A stretch of DNA of 52,201 bases from Dehalococcoidia bacterium UBA2777 (GTDB taxonomy: Bacteria; Chloroflexota; Dehalococcoidia; UBA2247; UBA2777): assembly GCA_002352365.1 (NCBI GenBank), contig DEIJ01000175.1, positions 1 through 52,201 on the forward strand, given 5' to 3'. Positions within the stretch are counted from its first letter, which is position 1; every line of letters begins with the position of its first letter. A model generated the notes under the pieces. It ran no database searches and was not told where the DNA came from. It was given only the letters and a program-made list of their open reading frames with translations. Position numbers and translations under genes: made by a program. Of this stretch, positions 25,838 to 33,788 are shown one piece after another.

Positions 25838-26743
25838 TTAGTCGCTGTTCAGTTTTATCGGCAAATCGATGGGGTAATTTTTAAGTGTAGACTCTATCAA
25901 CGCAATTGATTTCTCATCCGGCTCAGTAAGGGGCAAACGAGGCTTGCCTACCGGGAAACCTAAAAAATTTAGAGCATGTTTTAGCGGGATGGGGTTAGAA
26001 ACTATAAATAGGGCATTGACCAAAGGTAACAGATGGCGATAAATCTGGGCTGCCTCATCTGCTTTCCCGCTAAGAAATTTCTCCATCATTTCCCTGATCT
26101 GATTTCCCACAAGATGCGAAGCAACGCTAACTACTCCATAACCCCCCAAGGCTAAAATAGGTAAAGTGTCGCTGTCATTGCCACTATAAACCAAGAAATC
26201 TCGGCTGGCGCCTTCAATGATCTTAGCTATCTGATCTAAATTACCGCTAGCTTCCTTTATACCTATGATGTTATCGATTTGGCTCAACTTGATAACACAC
26301 TCTGCGGAGAGGTTAACTGCGGTTCTGCTCGGTACGTTATATAACAAGCAGGGCAGGCTGGTATTTTCAGCAATCGATTTAAAATGCCAAAATAGGCCCT
26401 CCTCAATCGGTTTATTGTAGTAAGGAACCACAAGCAGGGTGGCATCGGCGCCAGCTTTCTCAGCCTCTTTGGTTAGTCCAATGCTCTCCTCGGTATTGCA
26501 GCTTCCTGTACCCGCTACCAGCGTCGCTCGAGCACCAGTAACCGATTTCACCTCAGCGAAAAGACGAAGCTTCTCTCCCTTGGTCAAGGTTGGAGACTCA
26601 CCGGTGGTGCCAGAGACTACCACCCCTTGACTCCCTGAGTCGAGTAAAGCTGAGGCTAGCTTCTTTGCCTGGGAATAATCCACCTCTCCTTGCTCATCGA
26701 AGGGAGTTGCCATAGCGGTCAGCAGACGGCCTAACTCTTTCAT
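25838..26743 (-). CDS. dapA: 4-hydroxy-tetrahydrodipicolinate synthase
   Basis: Condenses aspartate semialdehyde with pyruvate, the first step of the lysine/diaminopimelate branch. The Schiff-base lysine is K163 in GIKEASGN. Tyr135 in LLYNVPSRT and the Thr-Thr of SGTTGESPTL complete the proton relay. At 301 residues the length is normal. It starts 3 bases after the asd stop, so the order dapB-asd-dapA is one operon and the steps are consecutive (asd makes its substrate, dapB uses its product). Confidence 0.96.
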   Translation of the reverse strand: MKELGRLLTAMATPFDEQGEVDYSQAKKLASALLDSGSQGVVVSGTTGESPTLTKGEKLRLFAEVKSVTGARATLVAGTGSCNTEESIGLTKEAEKAGADATLLVVPYYNKPIEEGLFWHFKSIAENTSLPCLLYNVPSRTAVNLSAECVIKLSQIDNIIGIKEASGNLDQIAKIIEGASRDFLVYSGNDSDTLPILALGGYGVVSVASHLVGNQIREMMEKFLSGKADEAAQIYRHLLPLVNALFIVSNPIPLKHALNFLGFPVGKPRLPLTEPDEKSIALIESTLKNYPIDLPIKLNSD

Positions 26744-26746
26744 TTA

Positions 26747-27760
26747 TTATAACCAACCTCGGTGAATCAATTCCTCAGCTATCTGAATTGCATTGAGGGC
26801 AGCTCCTTTGCGCAGATTATCAGCTACAATCCACATAGCTAACCCATTGGGATGAGAAGTATCCCGGCGAATCCGCCCCACAAAAACCCCATCTTTCCCT
26901 GCCGCCGCCCAGGGTTGGGGATAGAGGCTAGCACTGACATCATCTATCACCTCGATCCCGGGAGCCTGGCTGAGGATACGCCTCGCCTCATTGGGAGAAA
27001 TAGGTTGAGAGAATTCCACATGGACTGCTTCGCTATGCCCAATATATACTGGTACTCGCACACAGGTAGCCGAAATGGCCAAATCTGAGGCGTGCATGAT
27101 CTTCCGCGCCTCTTCCGCCAGCTTCCTCTCCTCCTTAGTATAGCCATCATCAAGGAACACATCGATCTCGGGCAGGAGGTTGAAGGCAATTTGGTGGGGA
27201 TAGACCTGGGGGGTAGTTCCTTTCCCATCAAGAATGAGATTGGTTTGATAGGTCAACTCCTCCACAGCAGCTGTTCCTGTTCCCGATACAGATTGATAGG
27301 TGGAAACCACAATCCGCTTAATAGGATTGACTTTATGTAGGGGGTAGAGTACAACTACCATTTGAATAGTAGAACAGTTTGGGTTGGCGATGATGCCCTT
27401 ATGAGAGAGTATATCTTCAGGATTAATCTCAGGCACCACTAAGGGGACTTCAGGGGTCATCCTAAAGGCAGCACTATTATCAATAACTACCGTCCCTTGC
27501 GCAGCAGCTAGGGGAGAAAAGCAGCAGCTAATCTCGGTGCCTGCTGAGAACAGGGCAATATCCACCCGCTCGAAGGACTGAGGGGTAGTTTCCCGCACCT
27601 CTATTTCCTGATGATTAAAGAATAGCTTTCTCCCTGCGGAGCGATCCGAGGCATAAAGTTGAATCTCCTCTATAGGGAAATGGCGTTGCTCCAATATTCG
27701 GATGAACTCTCTGCCTACTAGCCCGGTTGCCCCCACAATAGCCATGTTGAATCGTTTCAT
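26747..27760 (-). CDS. asd: aspartate-semialdehyde dehydrogenase
   Basis: Reduces aspartyl phosphate to aspartate semialdehyde using NADPH. The Rossmann motif GATGLVGREF is at residues 10-19. The nucleophile is C129 in ANPNCSTIQM. The substrate-binding region includes YQSVSGTGTAAVEEL, and the catalytic His region GHSEAVHVEF. At 337 residues it is of normal length. It is tightly packed between dapB (4 bases) and dapA (3 bases). No aspartate kinase is in the window. Confidence 0.96.
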   Translation of the reverse strand: MKRFNMAIVGATGLVGREFIRILEQRHFPIEEIQLYASDRSAGRKLFFNHQEIEVRETTPQSFERVDIALFSAGTEISCCFSPLAAAQGTVVIDNSAAFRMTPEVPLVVPEINPEDILSHKGIIANPNCSTIQMVVVLYPLHKVNPIKRIVVSTYQSVSGTGTAAVEELTYQTNLILDGKGTTPQVYPHQIAFNLLPEIDVFLDDGYTKEERKLAEEARKIMHASDLAISATCVRVPVYIGHSEAVHVEFSQPISPNEARRILSQAPGIEVIDDVSASLYPQPWAAAGKDGVFVGRIRRDTSHPNGLAMWIVADNLRKGAALNAIQIAEELIHRGWL

Positions 27761-27764
27761 CTTT

Positions 27765-28565
27765 TTACAAACCTAATAAAGCGTCCAATCCATAGACCAA
27801 GCCGTTGAGTTTGATTACCTTTTTGATTGCCAAAAGCACGCCGGGTATATAACATTCTCGGCTAATAGCGTCATGGCGAATGGTAAGTGTCTGCCCCGCT
27901 GCTCCCAAGATTACCTGTTGATGGGCAAGAAGCCCGGGCAGGCGCACACTATGAATGGCAATGCCCTCCATTTGGCCTCCCCGAGCACCGCTGAGCATCT
28001 CTTTCTGTTCCCCACTATTAAAGAAGGGCTTGCCTCGGGAGTGGAGCATCGCTTTGGCAGTTGCCAAGGCAGTGCCTGAAGGAGCATCCAGCTTTTGTTC
28101 ATGGTGCATCTCAATGATTTCGGCCCAATCGAAGAACTTTGCTGCTACTTCGGCCAAATGGGTCATTATCACTGCCCCTAAGGCAAAATTGGGGGCTATT
28201 ACCACCCCCACTCCATTAACCTTGGCTAGTCTATCAATGTCGCTGATATCCGAAGCTGTGAGCCCAGTAGTCCCAATGACTAGATTAACCCTATGCCTAG
28301 CAGCGACAGGCACCACAGACCGCGTAGCTTCAGCTACTGTGAAATCCACTAGAACCTCAGGCTTACAGCAGTCAAGGATATATTCTACATCCGATGAAAA
28401 CGGAACTCCGGTGTCCCCTTGGGGTAGAAGCAGGTGGTCCTCACCTACTTCTCGTTCTACTGCCCCCACTACCTCTAACTCAGGATCGGAGCACAAGGCA
28501 CGAGTTACCTCTTGCCCCATCCGCCCCAAGATACCATGAACCACTACTCTTATTGGCTCTACCAT
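27765..28565 (-). CDS. dapB: 4-hydroxy-tetrahydrodipicolinate reductase
   Basis: NAD(P)H-dependent reductase of the DapA product. The N-terminal GILGRMGQEV nucleotide loop and the signature HHEQKLDAPSGTAL with its catalytic His pair and Lys are present; the ending GLVYGLDALLGL is typical. It has 266 residues. The ATG at 28565 has a poor ribosome-binding site. It is the first gene of the dap cluster, 87 bases downstream of pnp. A separate promoter could lie in that gap, but I see no convincing one. Confidence 0.96.
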   Translation of the reverse strand: MVEPIRVVVHGILGRMGQEVTRALCSDPELEVVGAVEREVGEDHLLLPQGDTGVPFSSDVEYILDCCKPEVLVDFTVAEATRSVVPVAARHRVNLVIGTTGLTASDISDIDRLAKVNGVGVVIAPNFALGAVIMTHLAEVAAKFFDWAEIIEMHHEQKLDAPSGTALATAKAMLHSRGKPFFNSGEQKEMLSGARGGQMEGIAIHSVRLPGLLAHQQVILGAAGQTLTIRHDAISRECYIPGVLLAIKKVIKLNGLVYGLDALLGL

Positions 28566-28652
28566 TGTAAAACATCACCACAAAAGTGTTTATAATCAAC
28601 TCAGGAAAACCGGTGACTTTCTCACCTCCGCCGAACGAAATTGAAGATTCTC

Positions 28653-30842
28653 TTAGCCCTGACGGGGATACCTCTTGTTACTCAGGGAAGCATTAGTATC
28701 GTGTTGGGATGGCTTCCCAGCAGCAGATGAAGAGTCATTTACCCTTGCCCCCCTACCACCTGACCGAGAAAGCCCCTGAAATACAGCACGCCGAGAGAGA
28801 CTCATCCTTCCCTGGGGATCTATCTCGGTGACCATGACCATGATCTCATCGCCTACTTTGACTACTTCCTCTACGCGAGGAACTCGATAATCAGCTAGCT
28901 CACTAATATGAACTAACCCTCCCTTGCCGGGAAGAATCTCCACCAATGCTCCGTAGCCAAATAGGCGGGTCACTTTTCCGGTGTAGATATTACCCACCTT
29001 CACTTCGGCAGTCAAGGCCTCAATCATCTTTATCGCCTTTTGCGCTGCCTCTTCACTCATCGAGCTGATAAACACCGTACCATCATTTTCAACATCTACA
29101 CTGGCTTTGGTCTGTTCAACGATAGATTTTATCATCTTGCCCCCGGGGCCAATAACACTTCCGATCTTGCTGGGATCAATATGTATCTTGACTATCCGAG
29201 GGGCATACTTGCTCAGCTCAAGGCGGTTAGAGGCAATAGTTTGCTGCATTTGGGCCAGGATAGCTAAGCGAGCTTCCCGAGCCTGGCTTAAAGCTTGGGC
29301 GATAACTTCACAGCTTAGGCTATTAAGCTTAATATCTAGCTGTACTGCTGTCACCCCAGCAGCACTGCCGGCTATTTTGAAGTCCATATCGCCATAGGCA
29401 TCCTCCATACCTTCAATGTCGGTGGGCAAAGCAAATTTGCCCTCACCACTGACTAGGCCTATAGCTACCCCGGCCACCGGCGCTTTAATAGGCACCCCAG
29501 CATCCATCAACGATAAACTGCTGGCACAAATGGAGGCCATTGAGGTACTACCATTAGAGCTAAGCACCTCAGAGACCAGCCGAATAGTGTACGGGAAATC
29601 TTTCTCTCCAGGAATTACCGGGGCTATAGCCCGCTCTACTAAAGCCCCATGCCCGATTTCACGACGTCCGGGGGTGCTGAGGCGTTTCACCTCCCCAGTA
29701 GAGAAGGGAGGAAAGTTGTAGTGATGCATAAAGCGCTTGCTCTCCTCCAGACTAAGCCCATCTAGTGGCTGTTCTTCTCCTGCTGAGCCCAAAGTGGTAA
29801 TAGTTAGAACTTGAGTCTGCCCTCGAGTAAATAGGGCAGAGCCGTGAGTGCGAGGTAGAAGCCCTACTTCAGAGCTAATGGGGCGGATTTCGGTCAAACC
29901 ACGACCACCAGGGCGGATACCTTCGGCCAAGATTCTGCCTCTTAGTTCTGCCTTCACCTTCGACTCAAACAGAGGAATAATCTCCTGAGGCGAATATCTT
30001 TCCCCCAAATTTTTAATTAATTCTTCTTTTAGGGCTGATAGTGCTTCTCTATGTTCAGGTCCCTTCCTAGCCAGTGACTCGGCAATCCTTCCGCCGAGAG
30101 TAGCTGAAATGATTGCCTCCAGCTCAGGCTCAACCTCACCATCGGCCTTGTACTCCATTTTAGGCTTGCCACAGGCTTGCTGTAGTTGCTCCTCTAGTTG
30201 GATAACCTCTTGATTTGCTTCCTGCCCCAGTTTGAGTGCCGCCAGGATAATTTCCTCCGGCGCTTCTTTAGCCCCTGCTTCTACCATCACTACTGCTTGT
30301 GAGGTTGAGACAACCACTAGATCAATGAGACTGTCCTGAAGTTGGCTAAAGGTGGGATTTATCACCAATTCACCATCAAGATAGCCAACGCGAACTGCTC
30401 CTACTGGTCCATTGAAAGGAATCTCGGATATGGATAAAGCAGCGGAGGCACTTACAATGGCTAGCGTCTCAGGAGAGTTCTCCTGGTCTGCAGAGAGCAC
30501 GGTGATCACCACCTGCACCTCGTGGCGAAAACCTTTCGGAAAGAGAGGCCGAAGACAACGATCGGTAAGTCGGCTAGCCAAGATCGCCTCTTGGCTGGGG
30601 CGCCCTTCTCTTCTAAGGAATCCTCCAGGGATCTTGCCCGCAGCATAAAGCCTCTCCTCATAGTCCACAGTTAGGGGAAGAAAATCACCTCCCTCCCGCG
30701 GCTCTTTGCTAACACAAACGGTAGCCAGGACCACAGTGTCACCATAGCGGACAGTCACTGCACCATTTGCCTGCTCGGCAAGATTCCTTGTCTCGATAAT
30801 GAATCTCCTTCCCCCAAGCATACCCTCAACTCTATGACTCAT
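28653..30842 (-). CDS. pnp: polyribonucleotide nucleotidyltransferase (PNPase)
   Basis: Phosphorolytic 3'-5' exoribonuclease of the degradosome. Two RNase PH domains (first opening with RDTVVLATV-like YGDTVVLATVCVSKEP, second with TRGQTQVLTITTLG) flank a helical segment. They are followed by a KH domain (IGSVIGPGGKMIKSIVEQT) and an S1 domain (GNIYTGKVTRLFGYGALVEILPGKGGLVHISEL). The frame opens at an ATG at 30860; the ATG at 30842 with GGAGGG upstream gives the usual N-terminus. It lies directly after rpsO, the classical gene order in which S15 and PNPase are co-transcribed. Confidence 0.96.
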   Translation of the reverse strand: MSHRVEGMLGGRRFIIETRNLAEQANGAVTVRYGDTVVLATVCVSKEPREGGDFLPLTVDYEERLYAAGKIPGGFLRREGRPSQEAILASRLTDRCLRPLFPKGFRHEVQVVITVLSADQENSPETLAIVSASAALSISEIPFNGPVGAVRVGYLDGELVINPTFSQLQDSLIDLVVVSTSQAVVMVEAGAKEAPEEIILAALKLGQEANQEVIQLEEQLQQACGKPKMEYKADGEVEPELEAIISATLGGRIAESLARKGPEHREALSALKEELIKNLGERYSPQEIIPLFESKVKAELRGRILAEGIRPGGRGLTEIRPISSEVGLLPRTHGSALFTRGQTQVLTITTLGSAGEEQPLDGLSLEESKRFMHHYNFPPFSTGEVKRLSTPGRREIGHGALVERAIAPVIPGEKDFPYTIRLVSEVLSSNGSTSMASICASSLSLMDAGVPIKAPVAGVAIGLVSGEGKFALPTDIEGMEDAYGDMDFKIAGSAAGVTAVQLDIKLNSLSCEVIAQALSQAREARLAILAQMQQTIASNRLELSKYAPRIVKIHIDPSKIGSVIGPGGKMIKSIVEQTKASVDVENDGTVFISSMSEEAAQKAIKMIEALTAEVKVGNIYTGKVTRLFGYGALVEILPGKGGLVHISELADYRVPRVEEVVKVGDEIMVMVTEIDPQGRMSLSRRAVFQGLSRSGGRGARVNDSSSAAGKPSQHDTNASLSNKRYPRQG

Positions 30843-30875
30843 AATAAACCAGCCCTCCATACCTTGCGTTACTAC

Positions 30876-31139
30876 TTATTTTCGTAAATTGAGCTCTCTT
30901 ATAAGAGCACGATACCGCGCCGCATCCTCACGATTTAGATAGGTTAACAACCTTTTTCGTCGCCCCACAAGTTTGAGAAGCCCACGCTGACAGTGATAAT
31001 CATGACGATGTGCCTTTAAGTGCTCCGTTAGCTCATTTATCCTCTCACTGAGAAGGGCAACTTGCACTTCAGTAGAGCCAGTATCTGTCTGGTGGATTTT
31101 AAACCGCTCCAAAATCTCCCCTTTTTTCTCTTTCTCCAT
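30876..31139 (-). CDS. rpsO: 30S ribosomal protein S15
   Basis: Primary 16S rRNA-binding protein of the small-subunit platform. The 87 residues contain the family signature HQTDTGSTEVQVALLSERINELTEHLKAHRHDYHCQRGLLKLVGRRKRLLTYL. The frame opens at 31193, but the ATG at 31139 has AGGAAAGGGG upstream and yields the standard length. An extended -10 promoter lies 29 bases further up, so it can be transcribed apart from the zinc-ribbon gene. Confidence 0.97.
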   Translation of the reverse strand: MEKEKKGEILERFKIHQTDTGSTEVQVALLSERINELTEHLKAHRHDYHCQRGLLKLVGRRKRLLTYLNREDAARYRALIRELNLRK

Positions 31140-31167
31140 TATAGCCCCTTTCCTCTTTACAAATCGA

Positions 31168-31176
31168 ATTATAACA
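31168..31176 (-). promoter_or_regulatory. extended -10 promoter of rpsO-pnp
   Basis: On the minus strand the sequence reads TGTTATAAT (31176-31168), an extended -10 (TGn plus a perfect TATAAT). No good -35 is seen, which extended -10 promoters do not need. The start would be near 31161, giving a leader of about 22 bases. Confidence 0.55.
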
Positions 31177-31198
31177 TAAATTAAGGGTACCAATCAGC

Positions 31199-31687
31199 TC
31201 AGAGACGAGTAATAGCAATAAAGATGCCCAACCCCAACGCCAATAGATCGTAAAGGCTAAAGTGAAGAGCAAAAGCAACTATCTCAGGAGAGAGATAGAT
31301 ACCACTTACCAAATAACACAAAATCAAGCTAATGCCGGCGATAACTTGTAGGCCTAACCCACGCTTGCGATTAGCCGAGAGGCTGATTACCTCTCCTATA
31401 GCATAACCTGCCCCGGCGGCTAAAAGAAGATTGAAGTAGAAGAAGGGGAGAATTTGCCATAACATTCCCCATACAACTCCAATGGCCAAAGCCATCCCTA
31501 GCCCCACTCCAGCGGCTTTAAGGAATTGAGGGAGGGCAACTTCATAAGTGGGCAAGCACCTCAAGTTAGCACACTCATGACACCGAGCCCCCACCGGGGT
31601 TTGCACCAAGCATTGAGGACAAATAAGCTTGCCGCACTTCCCACAGCTCAGGTTAGTTTCTACCCCAGGATGTGTAGCGCATCTCAT
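31199..31687 (-). CDS. membrane protein with N-terminal B-box-like zinc ribbon
   Basis: 162 residues. The first 43 carry a Cys/His array (C3, H6, C15, C18, C23, C26, C36, H37, C39, C44) that resembles the B-box-type zinc finger found in some bacterial membrane proteins. About four hydrophobic helices follow. The function is unknown. The start codon has no clear ribosome-binding site. It ends just upstream of the rpsO promoter and may belong to the same transcript. It could be a sensor or scaffold at the membrane, but the sequence does not say. Confidence 0.75.
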   Translation of the reverse strand: MRCATHPGVETNLSCGKCGKLICPQCLVQTPVGARCHECANLRCLPTYEVALPQFLKAAGVGLGMALAIGVVWGMLWQILPFFYFNLLLAAGAGYAIGEVISLSANRKRGLGLQVIAGISLILCYLVSGIYLSPEIVAFALHFSLYDLLALGLGIFIAITRL

Positions 31688-31781
31688 TTTAATTAGGTGT
31701 AAATACAGAGCCCCGCCAATCTAGCCACCTCTGTGAGAGCAAAACATAGTGCAGACTTGCGTCGACCGTTTTTTCTTAGGT

Positions 31782-31880
31782 TTATATCACCTCCTTGGCT
31801 CTGTTTTTGGCTATGGACCAGCCTCCTGTTCGTCGAGGCATAGCCTCCACATAATAATCTTCTGGGCCTGTGAAGTGCAC
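31782..31880 (-). CDS. possible 32-residue small protein
   Basis: GTG-started frame of 32 codons reading VHFTGPEDYYVEAMPRRT followed by a basic tail ending AKNRAKEVI. Composition is protein-like, with an acidic first half and a basic second half. The stop codon overlaps a perfect Shine-Dalgarno (31796-31786), an arrangement common between coupled genes. The frame's own ribosome-binding site is weak and no homologue is known to me, so it may be chance. Confidence 0.3.
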   Translation of the reverse strand: MHFTGPEDYYVEAMPRRTGGWSIAKNRAKEVI

Positions 31881-31989
31881 TATGCTTTCATATTATCTTC
31901 TTCTCACTTTGCCCGGGGGAACGGGGTGGAATGAAAACCACCTTTATAGAGTAGTAGTTATTTGGAGGGGTGAGCTTTTTGATAAAATC

Positions 31990-32094
31990 TTAAGCTTCCC
32001 GAGTAGCTGGTTGTTTTATCTCTGTGGCAATACACCCACCAGAAAGGGTAGTAGACTTCCCTTTCTCCGCAAAATAGAAGTACTCCCCTGCCAT
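31990..32094 (-). CDS. possible 34-residue small protein
   Basis: ATG-started frame of 34 codons, 41 bases after the PHP gene stop, beginning MAGEYFYFAEKGK and ending EIKQPATREA, with one Cys in the middle. It looks more like real protein than the overlapping longer frame, which is Trp/Tyr-rich and starts with TTG. The upstream GGCGG is a weak ribosome-binding site. I do not recognise it. Confidence 0.33.
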   Translation of the reverse strand: MAGEYFYFAEKGKSTTLSGGCIATEIKQPATREA

Positions 32095-32135
32095 GTTCCG
32101 CCAAGACAATGCGACCAGGGTCGATTAAGGGATGG

Positions 32136-32993
32136 CTAGCCAGAAGATCCAACTAACAGATCTGCCATCCCATGCTTAGCAAGACTAAGGAGTTGCTCTA
32201 TGCATTCAAAGGGGACATTCGCCCCACCTATTGGTGTCTCATCATTCCCTTCTATCCCGTGAAAGTCGCTCCCCCCACAAGCAATAAGCCTATATTTATG
32301 GGCCAGTGAGGCAAGGTATTTTACCACCTTAGGGGCGTAGCCATCATAATATACCTCAATGCCCACCAGCCCCACCCTTTGGAGCTGGGAGAGAGCCTGT
32401 TCCAGATGGTTAATATTTGCCGGGTGGGCTAGTACTGGTAAACCGCCTGATTTGGTCACCAGCTTTACCGCCTGGACTGGTGTTATCCTCTCCCGCTCGA
32501 CATAGGCCGCCCCCCCCCGACCAATGTACTTAAGAAAGGCTTCCTTAACCGAAAGGACATAGCCTCGCTTCACCATTGCCTGGGCAATATGAGGGCGCCC
32601 CATTGAGCCTCCTCCAGCTAATTCTTGGACATGCTCCCAATCGATATAGATACCCAAATTGGCTAACTTTTCCACCATTTTTTGAGCTCGAGTTCGTCGC
32701 GAGTTGCGCAACTTTTGTAAAGTGTTTACCAGCTCAAGATCATGGTAATCAATAAAATAACCTAAAATATGTATCTCATCCTCAAGTGTGTTGGCACTAA
32801 GCTCTACACCGGGAATAACTTTAAGGGAGGGGAAATCCTTTGCCGCCAGCAAGGCAGGGGCAATTCCCTCTACAGAGTCATGATCGGTAATAGCCATGAT
32901 GCCTAACCCTGAGCTCGCCGCGAGGCAAACAAGCGCCTCAGGGCTGAAGCGACCATCTGAAGCGGTGCTATGAAGGTGTAAGTCTACTTTCAC
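32136..32993 (-). CDS. PHP-domain phosphoesterase
   Basis: 285-residue metal-dependent phosphoesterase of the PHP family (YciV/RNase AM or nucleoside-bisphosphate phosphatase type). The metal motifs are HLHSTASDG near the N-terminus, AITDHDSV, the VIPGVELSA strand, LPVLAHPANI and GGSDFHG near the C-terminus. The family includes a 5'-3' exonuclease acting on short RNA and a 3',5'-nucleoside bisphosphatase; the sequence alone does not separate these. It follows the YmdB-like and RNase Y genes with 3 bases to spare, so an RNA-decay role is likely (inference). Confidence 0.88.
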   Translation of the reverse strand: MKVDLHLHSTASDGRFSPEALVCLAASSGLGIMAITDHDSVEGIAPALLAAKDFPSLKVIPGVELSANTLEDEIHILGYFIDYHDLELVNTLQKLRNSRRTRAQKMVEKLANLGIYIDWEHVQELAGGGSMGRPHIAQAMVKRGYVLSVKEAFLKYIGRGGAAYVERERITPVQAVKLVTKSGGLPVLAHPANINHLEQALSQLQRVGLVGIEVYYDGYAPKVVKYLASLAHKYRLIACGGSDFHGIEGNDETPIGGANVPFECIEQLLSLAKHGMADLLVGSSG

Positions 32994-32996
32994 TGT

Positions 32997-33761
32997 TTAG
33001 TCTACCTCCCTGTCGATGCGGTCGATGCTTATTGCCTTGCCGCTGGGGGCTATTTCTATCAGCACCGAATTGAATAACGTCCTTCCCCTCCCCACAATTA
33101 GGCGATGTGGTAGCTGAGTGAGAAAGCTATGAACTACTGCTTCAGAATCATCCCCGATCACGGAATCAATTGGCCCAACCATACCTATGTCGGTGATAAA
33201 GGCCGTGCCCTGAGGTAGAACCCGGGCATCAATGGTTCCCACATGGGTATGAGTCCCCACTAGAGCGCTAACTCGCCCATCAAGGTAGTGTCCCATAGCG
33301 TTCTTCTCTGAAGTCGCCTCGGCATGGAAATCGACGATAATGATGGGGGGCTTATTCTCAATTTCCTCAAGTAACCGATCTACAGCTCGAAAGGGACAAT
33401 CAGCTTGGCCCATAAAAATACGCCCTACCAGATTGAGGATGAGCATCCCCTTTTTAATCAGATAGCCTCGCCCCGGGGCATAAGGGGAGTAATTCAGGGG
33501 GCGCAGAATAGGTAACTCGCCATCAAGATAGGGAATAATCTCCTTTCGAGCCCAAATATGATTCCCTGAGGTCAGCACTTCGACACCGCAGTTGAGGATC
33601 TCCTCGGCTGTTTGTGGGGTTAGCCCCTTCCCCCCAGCAGCATTTTCGCCATTGGCGATAACCATACCCAGCCCCAGTTCACTGCGCAGGCCCGGCAGCA
33701 AGTTTTGCACTGCTTGTCTGCCCGGACGGCCAATTACATCGCCAATCATTAAAATCCGCAA
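32997..33761 (-). CDS. ymdB: YmdB-family metallophosphoesterase (cyclic-nucleotide phosphodiesterase type)
   Basis: 254-residue TIGR00282 metallophosphoesterase. The motifs MIGDVIGRPG, ANGENAAGGKG, TSGNHIWARKE, VDFHAEATSEK and GTHTHVGT contain the two-metal ligands. Bacillus YmdB hydrolyses 2',3'-cyclic mononucleotides and influences biofilm formation; it is usually encoded beside rny, as here (27 bases downstream of rny). The symbol is by family analogy. Confidence 0.9.
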   Translation of the reverse strand: MRILMIGDVIGRPGRQAVQNLLPGLRSELGLGMVIANGENAAGGKGLTPQTAEEILNCGVEVLTSGNHIWARKEIIPYLDGELPILRPLNYSPYAPGRGYLIKKGMLILNLVGRIFMGQADCPFRAVDRLLEEIENKPPIIIVDFHAEATSEKNAMGHYLDGRVSALVGTHTHVGTIDARVLPQGTAFITDIGMVGPIDSVIGDDSEAVVHSFLTQLPHRLIVGRGRTLFNSVLIEIAPSGKAISIDRIDREVD

Positions 33762-33788
33762 ATAACTTCCCCGTAGGAATAGGGCTGG

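Larger units (their letters stand above)
31688..32135. other. 448-base region without a standard gene
   Basis: No tRNA, known riboswitch or long ORF is visible. It holds two short minus-strand ORFs (entered separately). It also has a perfect minus-strand Shine-Dalgarno AAGGAGGTGAT at 31796-31786 with no ATG, GTG or TTG at the right distance (the following codons begin ATA-AAC). A small hairpin GGTGG/CCACC is seen on the minus strand near 31925-31945. Short plus-strand frames here lack ribosome-binding sites and look accidental. The region could encode tiny proteins, a small RNA, or be decayed coding sequence. Confidence 0.5.

Noticed and set aside
27955..28539. 194-residue plus-strand frame opposite dapB
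   Set aside because: It lies entirely antisense to an unmistakable dapB, and its Ser/Thr/Arg-rich composition is typical of a shadow frame.
31749..32139. Plus-strand frames of 61 and 89 residues in the gap
   Set aside because: They start with GTG or ATG without ribosome-binding sites, overlap each other in different frames and look low in conserved composition. Neighbouring genes are all on the minus strand.
31958..32152. 64-residue minus-strand frame overlapping the PHP stop
   Set aside because: It has a TTG start and an odd Trp/Tyr-rich sequence. A shorter ATG frame in the same place looks more protein-like, though neither is proven.
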